The position numbers and the translations under genes are program-made. This document shows, in pieces, positions 33,253-42,440 of a DNA stretch of 64,000 nucleotides. The notes under the pieces were generated by a model. It did no database searches. It saw only the letters and a program-made list of their open reading frames with translations, and was not told where the DNA came from. The stretch's first letter is position 1. Every line of letters starts with the position of its first letter. This DNA is from GCA-2720865 sp047630275. Lineage in GTDB: Bacteria > Bdellovibrionota > Bacteriovoracia > Bacteriovoracales > Bacteriovoracaceae. The stretch is taken from the NCBI GenBank assembly GCA_047630275.1, contig JBLHVN010000002.1:1178001-1242000 (forward strand), in the 5' to 3' direction.

Positions 33253-33752
33253 TGCCTTGGTATATCTACTCTTTAGTTTTTCTCGAATTGACCTTCGTGG
33301 CCTGGATCGATTTCAAGACTTCGATAATCTCTAATTATTGGTTCTTGGTAAACATACTGGCCTTCGTTCTTTTTTCGATCTTTCTTCCTGATGTCTATGT
33401 CTTTGGTATTAAGAACTTCTTCTTACCCTTAGCTTTTATCTTTGTGGGCTATATGTTGTTCACTTTAAATATAATGGGAGCGGGAGATTCGAAGTATTTA
33501 TTCTCGTTGTTTATATTAATCCCTTATGAGTCCCAAGATTATATGCTCTATACATTGATATACTCGACTGTAGTTGTCGGGGGTATGTCTTTTTTTATAA
33601 ACATCTATCAGAATACTCAAAAACTAAAGCTCGCTTTTGAAAATAAAAATGTAGAATTAATAAAAGGAATCTTTGGCAAGAAGTTTACTTATGCACCAGT
33701 GATCCTTCTTTCTTGGATTTGGTTCGGTTATCTAGTGAGGGTTTGGGAATGA
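33252..33752 (+). CDS. cpaA: prepilin peptidase CpaA/TadV
   Basis: Protein of 166 residues, a polytopic membrane enzyme (about six hydrophobic segments). The two aspartates of A24 peptidases are present: AWIDFKT (first Asp) and MGAGDSKYL (second, the GxGD motif). It lacks the N-terminal zinc/methylase domain of PilD, as CpaA-type enzymes do. It cleaves and so matures the five prepilin-like proteins encoded around it. Confidence 0.9.
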   Translation: MPWYIYSLVFLELTFVAWIDFKTSIISNYWFLVNILAFVLFSIFLPDVYVFGIKNFFLPLAFIFVGYMLFTLNIMGAGDSKYLFSLFILIPYESQDYMLYTLIYSTVVVGGMSFFINIYQNTQKLKLAFENKNVELIKGIFGKKFTYAPVILLSWIWFGYLVRVWE

Positions 33753-34045
33753 AGTTTTTGAACCAGCGTGGGCAAACAATGATTGAATACGTCCTCCTTT
33801 TGGTGGTCGTTATGTCCTTGGCCGCAGCCTTTATGAATAGTGATACTTATAAAAAGTTTGTTGGAAAAGACTCTTTACTTATGCAAAGATTAGTAAAGCA
33901 AATGTCATACGCTTATAGGCATGGAAGACAAGGAAATGGTGAAGATGACCTTTCTACTTATTCGATCGATCATGATACTTATTATAATAGAGATGAAGGA
34001 AGATCACGTTTCTTCACTCCTATCGAGGAATACCCACCACCATGA
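33749..34045 (+). CDS. type IVb prepilin-like protein
   Basis: Protein of 98 residues starting MKFLNQRGQTMIEYVLL; the ATG at 33749 overlaps the cpaA stop (ATGA). An upstream TTG-like start at 33713 is rejected, because the overlap and the prepilin signal both favour 33749. Cleavage at G/QTMIEY, one hydrophobic helix, then a polar, Tyr/Asp/Arg-rich tail. No Cys. Presumed minor pilin. Confidence 0.8.
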   Translation: MKFLNQRGQTMIEYVLLLVVVMSLAAAFMNSDTYKKFVGKDSLLMQRLVKQMSYAYRHGRQGNGEDDLSTYSIDHDTYYNRDEGRSRFFTPIEEYPPP

Positions 34046-34578
34046 ATGACACTAAAAAGATCTTAGGAAATGAAGGTCAATCCTCTGTTGAATTTATAAT
34101 TAGTTTTATCGTCGTAGTGGGCTTTGTTTTTATGTATGTAAAAGTCGCTATGAACTTTACTAATGGTTATGTGGTTCACTATGCCAATTATATGGCGAGT
34201 AGAGCATTACTTGTTTACGAGGGGAATAATAACACTCCCGACGGTGGCGATGGAGCTGCGAAAGCAAGAGCACTTGAAGTTTGGAAAACTTATAATATTG
34301 AAGGGGTTCTTGGAAATGCAGCAGGCAGTCTTTCTCTAGAGCAAAGGTTACCTGGCTCTGTTACCAATACTCTTTTTGTTGGAACTGTTGCAACTTATCA
34401 GGATCGGTTCACCATCTTTGGAAACGTCGGAAGCACTGAAAGATTAACTTTTAAAACAGAGTCTTTCCTAGGACGAGAGCCAAGTATTGCTGAATGCGTA
34501 GAGAGGACTTGTGAAGCTTTTACTGAGCTTGGAATTAGCTGTGGAAAGAACACAACTGTGATTGATAATGGCTGTTAA
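34042..34578 (+). CDS. TadE-like pseudopilin
   Basis: Protein of 178 residues, with prepilin motif NEG/QSSVEFIIS followed by a hydrophobic helix (about 15-35) and a larger periplasmic domain with four cysteines toward the end (SIAECVERTCEAFTELGISC). That layout is typical of TadE/TadF pseudopilins that act in pilus assembly at the base. Its start overlaps the previous stop by 4 bases. Exact identity TadE versus TadF is not decided. Confidence 0.75.
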   Translation: MNDTKKILGNEGQSSVEFIISFIVVVGFVFMYVKVAMNFTNGYVVHYANYMASRALLVYEGNNNTPDGGDGAAKARALEVWKTYNIEGVLGNAAGSLSLEQRLPGSVTNTLFVGTVATYQDRFTIFGNVGSTERLTFKTESFLGREPSIAECVERTCEAFTELGISCGKNTTVIDNGC

Positions 34579-35068
34579 GAAAAAAGATATCCTAGATAAT
34601 GAAGAAGGGCAGGCGATCTTTGAGTTGATCCTGTTCATGCCCTTTCTCGTCTATTTTGTGACACTCCTTTTTACGGCAGGCAATGCGATAAACGGTTCGA
34701 TTAATCAACAGAAGGCTACAAGAGGATACTTTTATCACATCTTGAAAGGAAATTCTCTTCTCCCTGTTCGATCAGATTTAGACGCATTCAAAGGAGAAGG
34801 CATTAGGACTGTAAGTGCTGCTTCTCTTGGCTGGGCTGAAAAACGACCTGATGATCTCAACTTTGGAACTTGTTATAAATTTAGCACGCTCTATTCTTCC
34901 TCAGAAGAAGAGTGTGACCAAAAAGCTCCAGAACCAAACACGACTATTTTTGTCAGGCCCTTTACTTTTTATGGTGTTTGCAGCGCAACCTACGTAATGA
35001 TGGGGGATGGGGAGTATTACCTTGATCCAAGTGTAGCTGCCTCAGAAAACTGTACGATGATTCAGTGA
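34568..35068 (+). CDS. TadE/TadF-like pseudopilin
   Basis: Protein of 166 residues starting MAVKKKDILDNEEGQAIFEL. The ATG at 34568 is two codons after the TTG at 34562, and overlaps the previous stop by 11 bases. Prepilin motif EG/QAIFELILF, then a hydrophobic helix and a soluble domain with four Cys. Closest in layout to the preceding pseudopilin, so the two probably pair (TadE and TadF). Confidence 0.75.
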   Translation: MAVKKKDILDNEEGQAIFELILFMPFLVYFVTLLFTAGNAINGSINQQKATRGYFYHILKGNSLLPVRSDLDAFKGEGIRTVSAASLGWAEKRPDDLNFGTCYKFSTLYSSSEEECDQKAPEPNTTIFVRPFTFYGVCSATYVMMGDGEYYLDPSVAASENCTMIQ

Positions 35069-35175
35069 AAAAAGGCCCAAAAACCCTCTAAATAGCAGGA
35101 ATAAGTTTCCGCGCATCAATCTAATCCAAAACCCTGATAAAATTTAATAAATCCAATAACTAACGGTGGTTCCTT

Positions 35176-36000
35176 ATGAATACGCGTGCGTTTACTTTAG
35201 CTCTTATCATCGCATCTCTTGCGGCCATTATGGTCAACACTTATATCGATGATAAAGAAACGGAGATTACTGAAAAGTACGGAACTCAAACGACAGTTGT
35301 TATCGCAAAAAAAGATATTGGTGAATTAGAACTAATTGATGATTCAAAAGTAACCATTAAGTCTGTTCCTAAAAACTTTAAAATGCCTGGTGCCTTTTCT
35401 AAGATGACATCAGTTGAAAATACTGTTGCAACTGTTCCTATTTTAAAAGGTGAGCAGATCACTAAGCCTAGGATTACTCATCCCGGTGCAAGGACAGGTT
35501 TGGCCCGTCAGGTTTCTGTTGGTAAGAGAGCTGTTGCAATTCAGATCACTGAAAACCAAGCGGTGAGTAAACTTTTAAAGCCGGGTGATAGAGTTGATGT
35601 ACTTGCTTCAATTAATTATGCCCCTGGTAGAAAAGATCTACAGAAAATCAAAACGATTCTACAAGATGTCTTAGTCTTATCCACCGGTATGAGCATGACT
35701 AACTCAATTCCAATTTATGGGGTTAAGGTTCCTGGTGTTATTAAAACGATGAAGGTTGCTACCTATACGAAATATAATACGGTTACACTAGAACTTGATC
35801 CTTACGAGGCGCAAAAACTGGTTTACCTATTAACTTACTCCGGTGTACCGCCCTACTTAACTCTTAGAAACAATAACGATAAGAAAGTGGAAAGAATTAG
35901 AGGCATTAAGATCTTCGATGTGCTGGGTGCTGAAGATACGACTGAAGCAAAATCATTCTTTAATGAAAAAAATAAAGGAAGGGGTGTTAGTGGTCGCTAA
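35176..36000 (+). CDS. cpaB: Flp pilus assembly protein CpaB/RcpC
   Basis: Protein of 274 residues with an N-terminal membrane segment, then an SAF-like domain: TVVIAKKDIGELELIDDSKV, and VPILKGEQITKPRIT, then GKRAVAIQITENQAVSKLLKPGDRVDVLAS. This matches CpaB/RcpC, a periplasmic or inner-membrane part of the Tad machine that associates with the secretin. About 100 bases separate it from the pseudopilin genes. Its last bases overlap the start of cpaC. Confidence 0.92.
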   Translation: MNTRAFTLALIIASLAAIMVNTYIDDKETEITEKYGTQTTVVIAKKDIGELELIDDSKVTIKSVPKNFKMPGAFSKMTSVENTVATVPILKGEQITKPRITHPGARTGLARQVSVGKRAVAIQITENQAVSKLLKPGDRVDVLASINYAPGRKDLQKIKTILQDVLVLSTGMSMTNSIPIYGVKVPGVIKTMKVATYTKYNTVTLELDPYEAQKLVYLLTYSGVPPYLTLRNNNDKKVERIRGIKIFDVLGAEDTTEAKSFFNEKNKGRGVSGR

Positions 36001-37498
36001 GATACTTATACTTTTATCCTTGATGATACCTAGCTTTTCTTGGGCACAAGCTGAAGAGGAAAAGGTACCTGAAAAGAACATTGATATCGTTCTTGGAATC
36101 GATAAAGTGGAGAAGTACGACTTTCCTGTAGATAGAAATGTGGGCATCGGTAATGCTAGCTTTTTAGACTACGTCTTAGTTCCTAGTAAAAGAGAGATTA
36201 TCTTAAAGGGTTTAAAACCAGGTAAGACAACAGTCTCTTTAAGAAATACAGTTGGGGATTTAAAGCAGGTTTATATCGTTAATATTACCGCTAGTGACCT
36301 TTCTACAACAGTCCAAGAATTGAAAGACCCTCAACTGCTAGGTAATGTTGAAGGCTTAGAAATTGGGATCGCAGGAGATAATGTTTTCGTTGGTGGAAAG
36401 ATTGTTGTTCCAGGAGATATCGGCCGAGTTGTCGTCGTATTAGAAAAAGATAAGTATAAAGATGTATTACGACTAGTAGAGCTTAGCCCCCATACTCAAA
36501 GAGTCATCGCGCAAAAGATGCAAGAAGAGATCCAGAAGAATCAGCTAAGAGATGTAACTGTTCGCGTGATCAATGGGCTATTTTGGTTAGAAGGTATTGT
36601 TACTTCTAAGCAGGATAGGGATAGGGCCGAGGCCATTTCTGCTGCTTATATTCCAGACAGGCTCGAAAGTTTGGCCCGTAGAACAGATGCTGTTCAAAAA
36701 GCATCTCGTTCTATAATTCAAAATTTTATCCAAATTAACCCTAAGAAGCAGCCGCCGCCAATTCCTAAGCTTATAAAGGTAACAACTCAATTTGTTGAAC
36801 TTACAAAAGACTATAACAAGATCTTTGGCTTTAAATGGGCCCCTCTTCTTTCAGGAGGAGGAGGATCTATATCATTTGGAAAGACTGGTAACGGACAAGT
36901 AACGACAAGATCAGAAGGAACCTTGTCTGGAACGATTTCTAATTTATTTCCAAAATTGGCTTCGGCAAAGAACGCTGGCTTTGCGAGGATCATTCAATCT
37001 GGTGTCGTTATTGTGAAGAACAACTTTGCTGCTAACATAAACAAAAAACTAAATAAGAATACTGCAGTAGGAAATGGAGAAACTCAAAGGGTTGTGACTA
37101 CAACAGGTGGATTCGACCTGAATGTTACTCCGAAGATCCTAGCAGAAGAAAAAGTAGAGTTAAGTATTGGTCTGAATGTTAGTAACACTCAAGGGGATTC
37201 ATCCTCGCCTGAAACATTGAGTAATCAAATTAAAACTAATGTAGTTGTGAAGTCTAAAGAGTCAGCAGTTATTGGTGGTATTGTGATTAATAGAAGTACT
37301 ACCGACTTTGATAGGAATCCACCCTTTGCCGATGAAGAAGCTGAAGAAGGATCGAGCGCGCTCTTTTCTTTTTTAAGATCTAAAACCTATACCACAAATA
37401 GAAGTCAGTTTGCTGTCTTCGTAACTCCCGAAATTCTAGAATCAGCCTCTGCTGGTACAGAAGAAATTAAACGAAAATTTAGAAAGAGAAGGAGATAA
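35990..37498 (+). CDS. cpaC: Flp pilus secretin CpaC/RcpA
   Basis: Protein of 502 residues. I choose the GTG at 35990: it has GGAAGG seven bases upstream and gives a signal peptide VVAKILILLSLMIPSFSWAQ; the upstream ATG at 35963 also yields a signal but has a poorer site. An N-terminal pilus-assembly domain (GIGNASFLDYVLVPSKREII), a BON-like repeat, and a C-terminal secretin domain with VTPKILAEEKVELSIGLNVS and KSKESAVIGGIVINRS are visible. It forms the outer-membrane channel for the Flp pilus. Its start overlaps cpaB by 11 bases and the fused ATPase gene starts one base after its stop. Confidence 0.9.
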   Translation: MVAKILILLSLMIPSFSWAQAEEEKVPEKNIDIVLGIDKVEKYDFPVDRNVGIGNASFLDYVLVPSKREIILKGLKPGKTTVSLRNTVGDLKQVYIVNITASDLSTTVQELKDPQLLGNVEGLEIGIAGDNVFVGGKIVVPGDIGRVVVVLEKDKYKDVLRLVELSPHTQRVIAQKMQEEIQKNQLRDVTVRVINGLFWLEGIVTSKQDRDRAEAISAAYIPDRLESLARRTDAVQKASRSIIQNFIQINPKKQPPPIPKLIKVTTQFVELTKDYNKIFGFKWAPLLSGGGGSISFGKTGNGQVTTRSEGTLSGTISNLFPKLASAKNAGFARIIQSGVVIVKNNFAANINKKLNKNTAVGNGETQRVVTTTGGFDLNVTPKILAEEKVELSIGLNVSNTQGDSSSPETLSNQIKTNVVVKSKESAVIGGIVINRSTTDFDRNPPFADEEAEEGSSALFSFLRSKTYTTNRSQFAVFVTPEILESASAGTEEIKRKFRKRRR

Positions 37499-39709
37499 AT
37501 GGCTGGGCATATAATTTCAATTATTGGCGGTAAAGGTGGTCTTGGAAAATCTCAAGTCGCGGCCAACCTCGCTTTTGCTTATGCTCAAGAACTTCGTCAG
37601 AAGGTTCTCCTTTTAGATTTTGACCAAAGAGCTGGTGGAGATCAAGATATCATAACGGGAATGAAGTCTAAGAAATCGGTTAAAGACTTAGCCGACTTTA
37701 ATGGAGCTATTGACCCGCGATCGATTCAGCAATTTATAGGTGTTCATCCTCAAGGGGTTCATTATATAGGAATGCCATCTGATCCAACTGCTGCTGCGAA
37801 TATTAATGTTGAAGGGATTGGGAAATCTTTAAAGGCCCTCCCTAATTTATACCCCGTTATCATTGTTGATGGTGGTTGTGAGCTAACAGAACTGGCTCTC
37901 AAAGGGTTAGAGTTCTCAACCTTAATCTTTTTAGTAGTAACTCCGGATATCTTAGCGGTTAATCAAACTAGAAGGCTAAATTCTGAACTAACTACAATGC
38001 TTTTTCCAAGAGATATGATTCAGTTACTTCTAAATCAATATCAAAAGGGTCATCCAGTTACACCAGAAGTAATTGGTAAACAGTTAGGAAAACCTGTTTT
38101 TAATGCCATCGCCAAAGACGACCAGGTTCTGGTAAACGCCCTTCAAAAGAAAACGGTAGCGATGATAGCTGGAAAGAATGGAGGCTTCGCTCGAGGAGTC
38201 CAAGATACCGTTAGAAAGCTTATTCAAAAAAGTGTTTTAAAATCCCTTGCTAAGCTCAATAAACCTTCGGGAGTTGGAGCAAAAAAAGATGCTGGTGGTG
38301 GCGCTGCAGCGGTTTCTGGGTCAGGAAAGAATGTTTGGACTGATTTAAAGTCTAGGATTCACAGGTCTCTAGTGGAAGAGATGGATTTAAAGAAGTCTGA
38401 TGATAATGACCCTAAGGCCCAAGTTATTTTAAGAGAGCAAACAAAGAAAGTGGTTGTTGAGATTCTTAATAAAGAAGATACCAAAGGTATTTTAAATACC
38501 AGAGAGGATATGAATCAGATTGTTAAAGAGGTTCTTGATGAAGCTCTTGGGCTAGGTCCATTAGAGGACTTACTTAGTGATATCACGATTTCTGAAATCA
38601 TGGTGGTAGGTCCTGATAAGATCTTCTATGAACATGACGGAAAGGTTAAGAAGTCCACCGTTACTTTTACAAATGACCGTCAGGTGCTCAATGTTATTGA
38701 ACGGATTGTCGCTCCTATTGGTAGACGAATTGATGAAAAGACCCCTTACGTGGATGCTAGGCTCCATGATGGATCAAGGGTTCATGCAATCATTCCTCCT
38801 TCAGCCTTAGACGGATGTACAATCACGATTAGGAAGTTTCCAGAGAACAGGCTTACTTATAAAGACTATGTGAAGTTTGGTTCGATCACTCAGAATATGG
38901 CAGACTTCTTAAGGATTGCTGTTGAAGGGCATCGTAATATCGTTGTCTCCGGTGGTACCGGTTCAGGTAAGACGACCCTCATCAATATCCTAGGTAGTTT
39001 TATCCAGGCAAATGAAAGAATCATTACTTGTGAAGATTCGGCGGAACTAGACTTCCCCCAAGATCACGTGGTTCGACTTGAAACAAGACCTCCTTCTCTC
39101 GAAGGGGATGGAGAGATTGATATCCGCTGTCTTGTTAAACAAACTCTAAGAATGAGACCAGATAGGATTGTTGTTGGGGAGTGTAGAGGTGGCGAAACAC
39201 TAGATATGCTTCAGGCCATGGGTACGGGGCACGATGGGTCTATGACAACGGTGCATTCAAACAATCCAAGAGAGTGTATTGGTAGACTAGAAACCCTCGT
39301 TCAATATGCAGGAGCAGGTCTAGGACCTAAGGCGATTAGGGAAATGATCGCCGCTTCTGTGCATTTAATCATTCAGCAATCTAGGCTTGATGATGGTTCT
39401 AGGAGAATGACTCATATTACAGAAATTGGTGGAATGCAGGGTGATGTTGTAACGCTTCAAGATATCTTTTTATTCAATCAAAAAGGAATAAATAAACAAG
39501 GTAAGATTGAAGGAGAGTTTCAGGCGACTGGATTTATCCCAAAGTTTATCGAGGTCCTTGAGAAAAGAGGATATAAGATTCCAAGGGGACTCTTTAGAAA
39601 TGAAGAGCCAAGTGTGAAAAAAGACCTACCGCCAGCTGGCAAGAGGCCTGAACCTGTAGATAAGAAACCACCAAGTAAGAATCCTAAACAAGTAAAGAAG
39701 GCTAAGTAA
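37499..39709 (+). CDS. CpaE-CpaF fusion ATPase of the Flp pilus
   Basis: Protein of 736 residues combining two normally separate proteins. Residues 1-250 are a ParA/MinD-like ATPase of the CpaE/TadZ type: deviant Walker A GGKGGLGKSQVA (9-20), LLLDFDQRAGGD, and IIVDGG. A low-complexity Ala/Gly/Ser linker follows (about 260-285). Residues 290-736 are the secretion ATPase CpaF/TadA: Walker A GGTGSGKTT (485-493), VTCEDSAELDF-like Asp box, RPDRIVVGECRGGET (Walker B region), TTVHSNNPRECIGRLE (His box). Both parts look complete. The N-terminal half places the machine in the cell; the C-terminal half powers pilus assembly. Both genes being one ensures equal dose. The tail is Lys/Pro-rich. It abuts the cpaC stop and overlaps tadB by one base. 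Confidence 0.93.
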   Translation: MAGHIISIIGGKGGLGKSQVAANLAFAYAQELRQKVLLLDFDQRAGGDQDIITGMKSKKSVKDLADFNGAIDPRSIQQFIGVHPQGVHYIGMPSDPTAAANINVEGIGKSLKALPNLYPVIIVDGGCELTELALKGLEFSTLIFLVVTPDILAVNQTRRLNSELTTMLFPRDMIQLLLNQYQKGHPVTPEVIGKQLGKPVFNAIAKDDQVLVNALQKKTVAMIAGKNGGFARGVQDTVRKLIQKSVLKSLAKLNKPSGVGAKKDAGGGAAAVSGSGKNVWTDLKSRIHRSLVEEMDLKKSDDNDPKAQVILREQTKKVVVEILNKEDTKGILNTREDMNQIVKEVLDEALGLGPLEDLLSDITISEIMVVGPDKIFYEHDGKVKKSTVTFTNDRQVLNVIERIVAPIGRRIDEKTPYVDARLHDGSRVHAIIPPSALDGCTITIRKFPENRLTYKDYVKFGSITQNMADFLRIAVEGHRNIVVSGGTGSGKTTLINILGSFIQANERIITCEDSAELDFPQDHVVRLETRPPSLEGDGEIDIRCLVKQTLRMRPDRIVVGECRGGETLDMLQAMGTGHDGSMTTVHSNNPRECIGRLETLVQYAGAGLGPKAIREMIAASVHLIIQQSRLDDGSRRMTHITEIGGMQGDVVTLQDIFLFNQKGINKQGKIEGEFQATGFIPKFIEVLEKRGYKIPRGLFRNEEPSVKKDLPPAGKRPEPVDKKPPSKNPKQVKKAK

Positions 39710-40605
39710 TGTTAACGCCAGTTGAAACAGGTTTATTAACTAAGCCGATGGTAATTGCCATTGTTTCTATTGTTATTTTTCTTTTCTGTTTTAAGTATAG
39801 TGTTGGAATCTTTAAATGGGTTGAAGATCAAACCTTTGGAACTCGTTCATATATAATGGAGCAATTAGAGCTCCTCTTTATTGAGTTTGATGAAAAGAAA
39901 CTTACTTATATTCTCTTAGGAGCTTCAATTGGTTCTGGGGTTTTTGTTTTCTTTCTCGTTGGTGTATCTGTCAATTGGACTCTCGGGTTCATTGTTGGTT
40001 GTCTGTTTTCCTTTTTGGGATTTAAGCTCCCTAAACCCATTATTAATCATATGGTTCAAAAAAGAATGAAGGCCTATAGCCTACAAATGGTTGATGGCCT
40101 TCAGTTACTGGCCAATGGTTTAAGGGCCGGCTTAAGTGTTCCGCAATCTCTTGGTATGGTTGTTGATGAATTACCACCGCCTCTCTCGCAAGAATTTAAT
40201 ATGATTCTTCAGCAAAATAGGATTGGTGTTCCTTTAGATGAATGCTTTGAAGGTCTTACTAAGAGAATGCCGACAGAAGATAATGATATGTTTGTTGCTA
40301 GTGTTAACATCCTCAGAGAAACCGGTGGTAATTTAGCTGAGACTTTCGACACGATTGTAGATGTCATTAGAGAGAGGGTGAGGCTGCAACAAAAAATCGA
40401 TACTTATGTGGCTCAAGGGATGTTTCAGGGATATACAATTTTTGCTATGCCATGGTTATTGGGCGCTGTTTATACAATATCCGACCCAGCCAGTATGATG
40501 CCTCTTTTTACGCAACCCATTGGAATTATTATGTTAATTATGGCAATTGCCTTAGATTTCGTAGGATTATGGGTAATTATGAAAGTTGTGAAGATTAAGG
40601 TTTAA
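39709..40605 (+). CDS. tadB: Flp pilus inner-membrane platform protein TadB
   Basis: Protein of 298 residues with a T2SSF domain: MVDGLQLLANGLRAGLSVPQSL and FVASVNILRETGGNLAETFD are the helical motifs of the GspF/TadB family. About four hydrophobic segments are visible (20, 70-90, 95-110, 270-295). TadB normally pairs with TadC to form the platform; no second T2SSF gene follows, so either TadB is enough or TadC is encoded elsewhere. Confidence 0.9.
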   Translation: MLTPVETGLLTKPMVIAIVSIVIFLFCFKYSVGIFKWVEDQTFGTRSYIMEQLELLFIEFDEKKLTYILLGASIGSGVFVFFLVGVSVNWTLGFIVGCLFSFLGFKLPKPIINHMVQKRMKAYSLQMVDGLQLLANGLRAGLSVPQSLGMVVDELPPPLSQEFNMILQQNRIGVPLDECFEGLTKRMPTEDNDMFVASVNILRETGGNLAETFDTIVDVIRERVRLQQKIDTYVAQGMFQGYTIFAMPWLLGAVYTISDPASMMPLFTQPIGIIMLIMAIALDFVGLWVIMKVVKIKV

Positions 40606-40620
40606 AATCAAGAAAAGCGT

Positions 40621-40647
40621 TAAGGTTTTTTTAGAGGTGACCGATAA
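40621..40647 (+). promoter_or_regulatory. sigma-28 (FliA)-type promoter of the RHS gene
   Basis: TAAGGTTT (40621-40628), 11 bases, ACCGATAA (40640-40647). Each box has one mismatch to TAAAGTTT-N11-GCCGATAA. It is 46 bases before the RHS-like gene's start. Confidence 0.7.
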
Positions 40648-40692
40648 ATACGTTGAGAAAATAGAGGAAATTCTTCTAAAGGACAGGATGAA

Positions 40693-42321
40693 ATGAAGAC
40701 ATTAAAATTACTTGGCATTATTACTTTTCTTTTTCCGCTACTCGCATTTTCAGGTGTGAACCTGAAAAATGGAAACTTTTATATCTCTTATACGGATATC
40801 ATTGTTCCTGGTGGTGGTCACGATCTAGAAATCGTAAGAACCTATAACTCTAAATCAACAGATAGAGGTTGGTTCGGTTTTGGATGGGGTAGTGATTATG
40901 AAACTTATCTTTCTGTTTCAGCTGATGGTTCAGTTGTCATCCATGAAAATGGTTCTGGGGCTCTAACGAGATTTACTCCTAAAACTGCAGTTGATCCTAA
41001 GGCAGCAGCTGAAAAGATCGTAGCAGCTATGAGAAAGAAAAGTAGTCTTTCTGAATCAGTTGCGAATAATTACCTTAAGAAATTTGTTAACGATGCTGAA
41101 CTAAGACAAGCTTACGCCAAGAAGTTTAATGTTCGTGCTAAATTAGCAACAGGTACAGTTCTTTATTCAAATACAAGAGGATTACAACAAGTACATAAAG
41201 TAAGTTCAGGTTTTAAACGTGTCTTTAACGATGGCAAGGTCGAATTCTTTAGTAAAGAAGGAAAGCTTGTTAAGATGATGGATAAGAATGGTTACTTTGT
41301 GGCTCTTGATTATAAGAATGGTTCATTAAAATCAATTAAAGACTCTCAAGCAAAACAGTTATTTTTTGATTGGTACCCTGATGGAAAGATCAAGAATATC
41401 TGGTCAGCCGGTGATAAGAAATCTTTTTATAAGTACCAAGGTGACAACCTCGTAGAGTCTAAAGATGTTGTAGGAAACGTATTCAAGTACGACTACGATC
41501 AAAAGCATAATATGGTTGCAGTTGGATACTCTGACGGATCTAAATTCAAAATCAATTACACTAAGAAAACACAATTTGTAAAAGAAGTTATAGGAAGAAA
41601 TTCAGATTCAACTAAATATAAGTATGAATCAAACCCTAAAAATCCAAGGTTTCATTATTGGACTCTTGTTACTAAGAAAAACTCTCTTGGTAAGGAAGTT
41701 ACAAATAAATACGAGTATGAAATTAAAACAAGACCTGATGGAAGTCAGTATACTTACAGAATTGCTACTGTCATTAATGGTCTAAGCACTGAGACTGTCT
41801 ATTCAGAATGTTGTTCATTACCTCTTAAGATTAGCAGAGGGAAGCATGTGACGACTTTTGATTATAATGACAGAGGTCTTCTTGTTAAAAAGAGTTCTAC
41901 TAAAGGTGACTTTGTTCAACTTGAGTATCACAAAAGCTTTAATAAGATTACTAAAGTTACTAACCAAAAAGGGACTACAGCCTTTGAGTACGATAAAAAA
42001 GGTAACTTAAAGAAAGCTGTTAGTAACAAAGGAAAAGCTGTCTTACTTTTCTATGATCACAAAGGTCGTATCACTAAGATGATCGATAAGAGTGGTAACT
42101 CAAAGAAAAGAAGAACGCTTAGCTTCAAGTACAACTCTTTAGGGAAGCCTGTAGAGATTGCGATGGAGAAAGTTGGTAAGATCCATGTTGCTTACGATAA
42201 CTATGGTGAGATTAAGAAAGTTGAGTCTAAAGCAGGACACAAGATGGCCTTACAAGTAACTCAAGCCTTTCAATCATTACTAAGTATTGTTAAGCCAGCA
42301 GGGGTTAATTTAAATATGTAA
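40693..42321 (+). CDS. secreted RHS/YD-repeat protein without toxin domain
   Basis: Protein of 542 residues with a signal peptide (MKTLKLLGIITFLFPLLAFS) and an N-terminal DUF6531-like domain: NGNFYISYTDIIVPG, LEIVRTYNSKS, GWFGFGWGSDYET. About ten YD-type repeats follow (YDQKHNMVAVGYSDGS, FEYDKKGNLKKAV, LFYDHKGRITKM and others). It ends in a short tail without any variable toxin or peptidase domain. RHS repeats build a hollow beta shell. Full-length RHS toxins are far longer (over 1000 residues), so this is a short form, possibly a surface or adhesion protein. It is the only gene behind a good sigma-28 promoter (40621-40647) and so may be co-regulated with motility. Confidence 0.85.
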   Translation: MKTLKLLGIITFLFPLLAFSGVNLKNGNFYISYTDIIVPGGGHDLEIVRTYNSKSTDRGWFGFGWGSDYETYLSVSADGSVVIHENGSGALTRFTPKTAVDPKAAAEKIVAAMRKKSSLSESVANNYLKKFVNDAELRQAYAKKFNVRAKLATGTVLYSNTRGLQQVHKVSSGFKRVFNDGKVEFFSKEGKLVKMMDKNGYFVALDYKNGSLKSIKDSQAKQLFFDWYPDGKIKNIWSAGDKKSFYKYQGDNLVESKDVVGNVFKYDYDQKHNMVAVGYSDGSKFKINYTKKTQFVKEVIGRNSDSTKYKYESNPKNPRFHYWTLVTKKNSLGKEVTNKYEYEIKTRPDGSQYTYRIATVINGLSTETVYSECCSLPLKISRGKHVTTFDYNDRGLLVKKSSTKGDFVQLEYHKSFNKITKVTNQKGTTAFEYDKKGNLKKAVSNKGKAVLLFYDHKGRITKMIDKSGNSKKRRTLSFKYNSLGKPVEIAMEKVGKIHVAYDNYGEIKKVESKAGHKMALQVTQAFQSLLSIVKPAGVNLNM

Positions 42322-42440
42322 TTTAGCCCGACTTTTGAGGCAGGTATTTGAACTAGATTTCGAAGACTTACCATCAGATTAAAGGATAAATTAAAAACAT
42401 AATATAATAGATTTAAGTTAAACAAATGAGAGAGGAAATT

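Noticed and set aside
35918..35990. Upstream start for the secretin gene
   Set aside because: Residues before 35963 give no signal peptide; the GTG at 35990 has the best ribosome-binding site.
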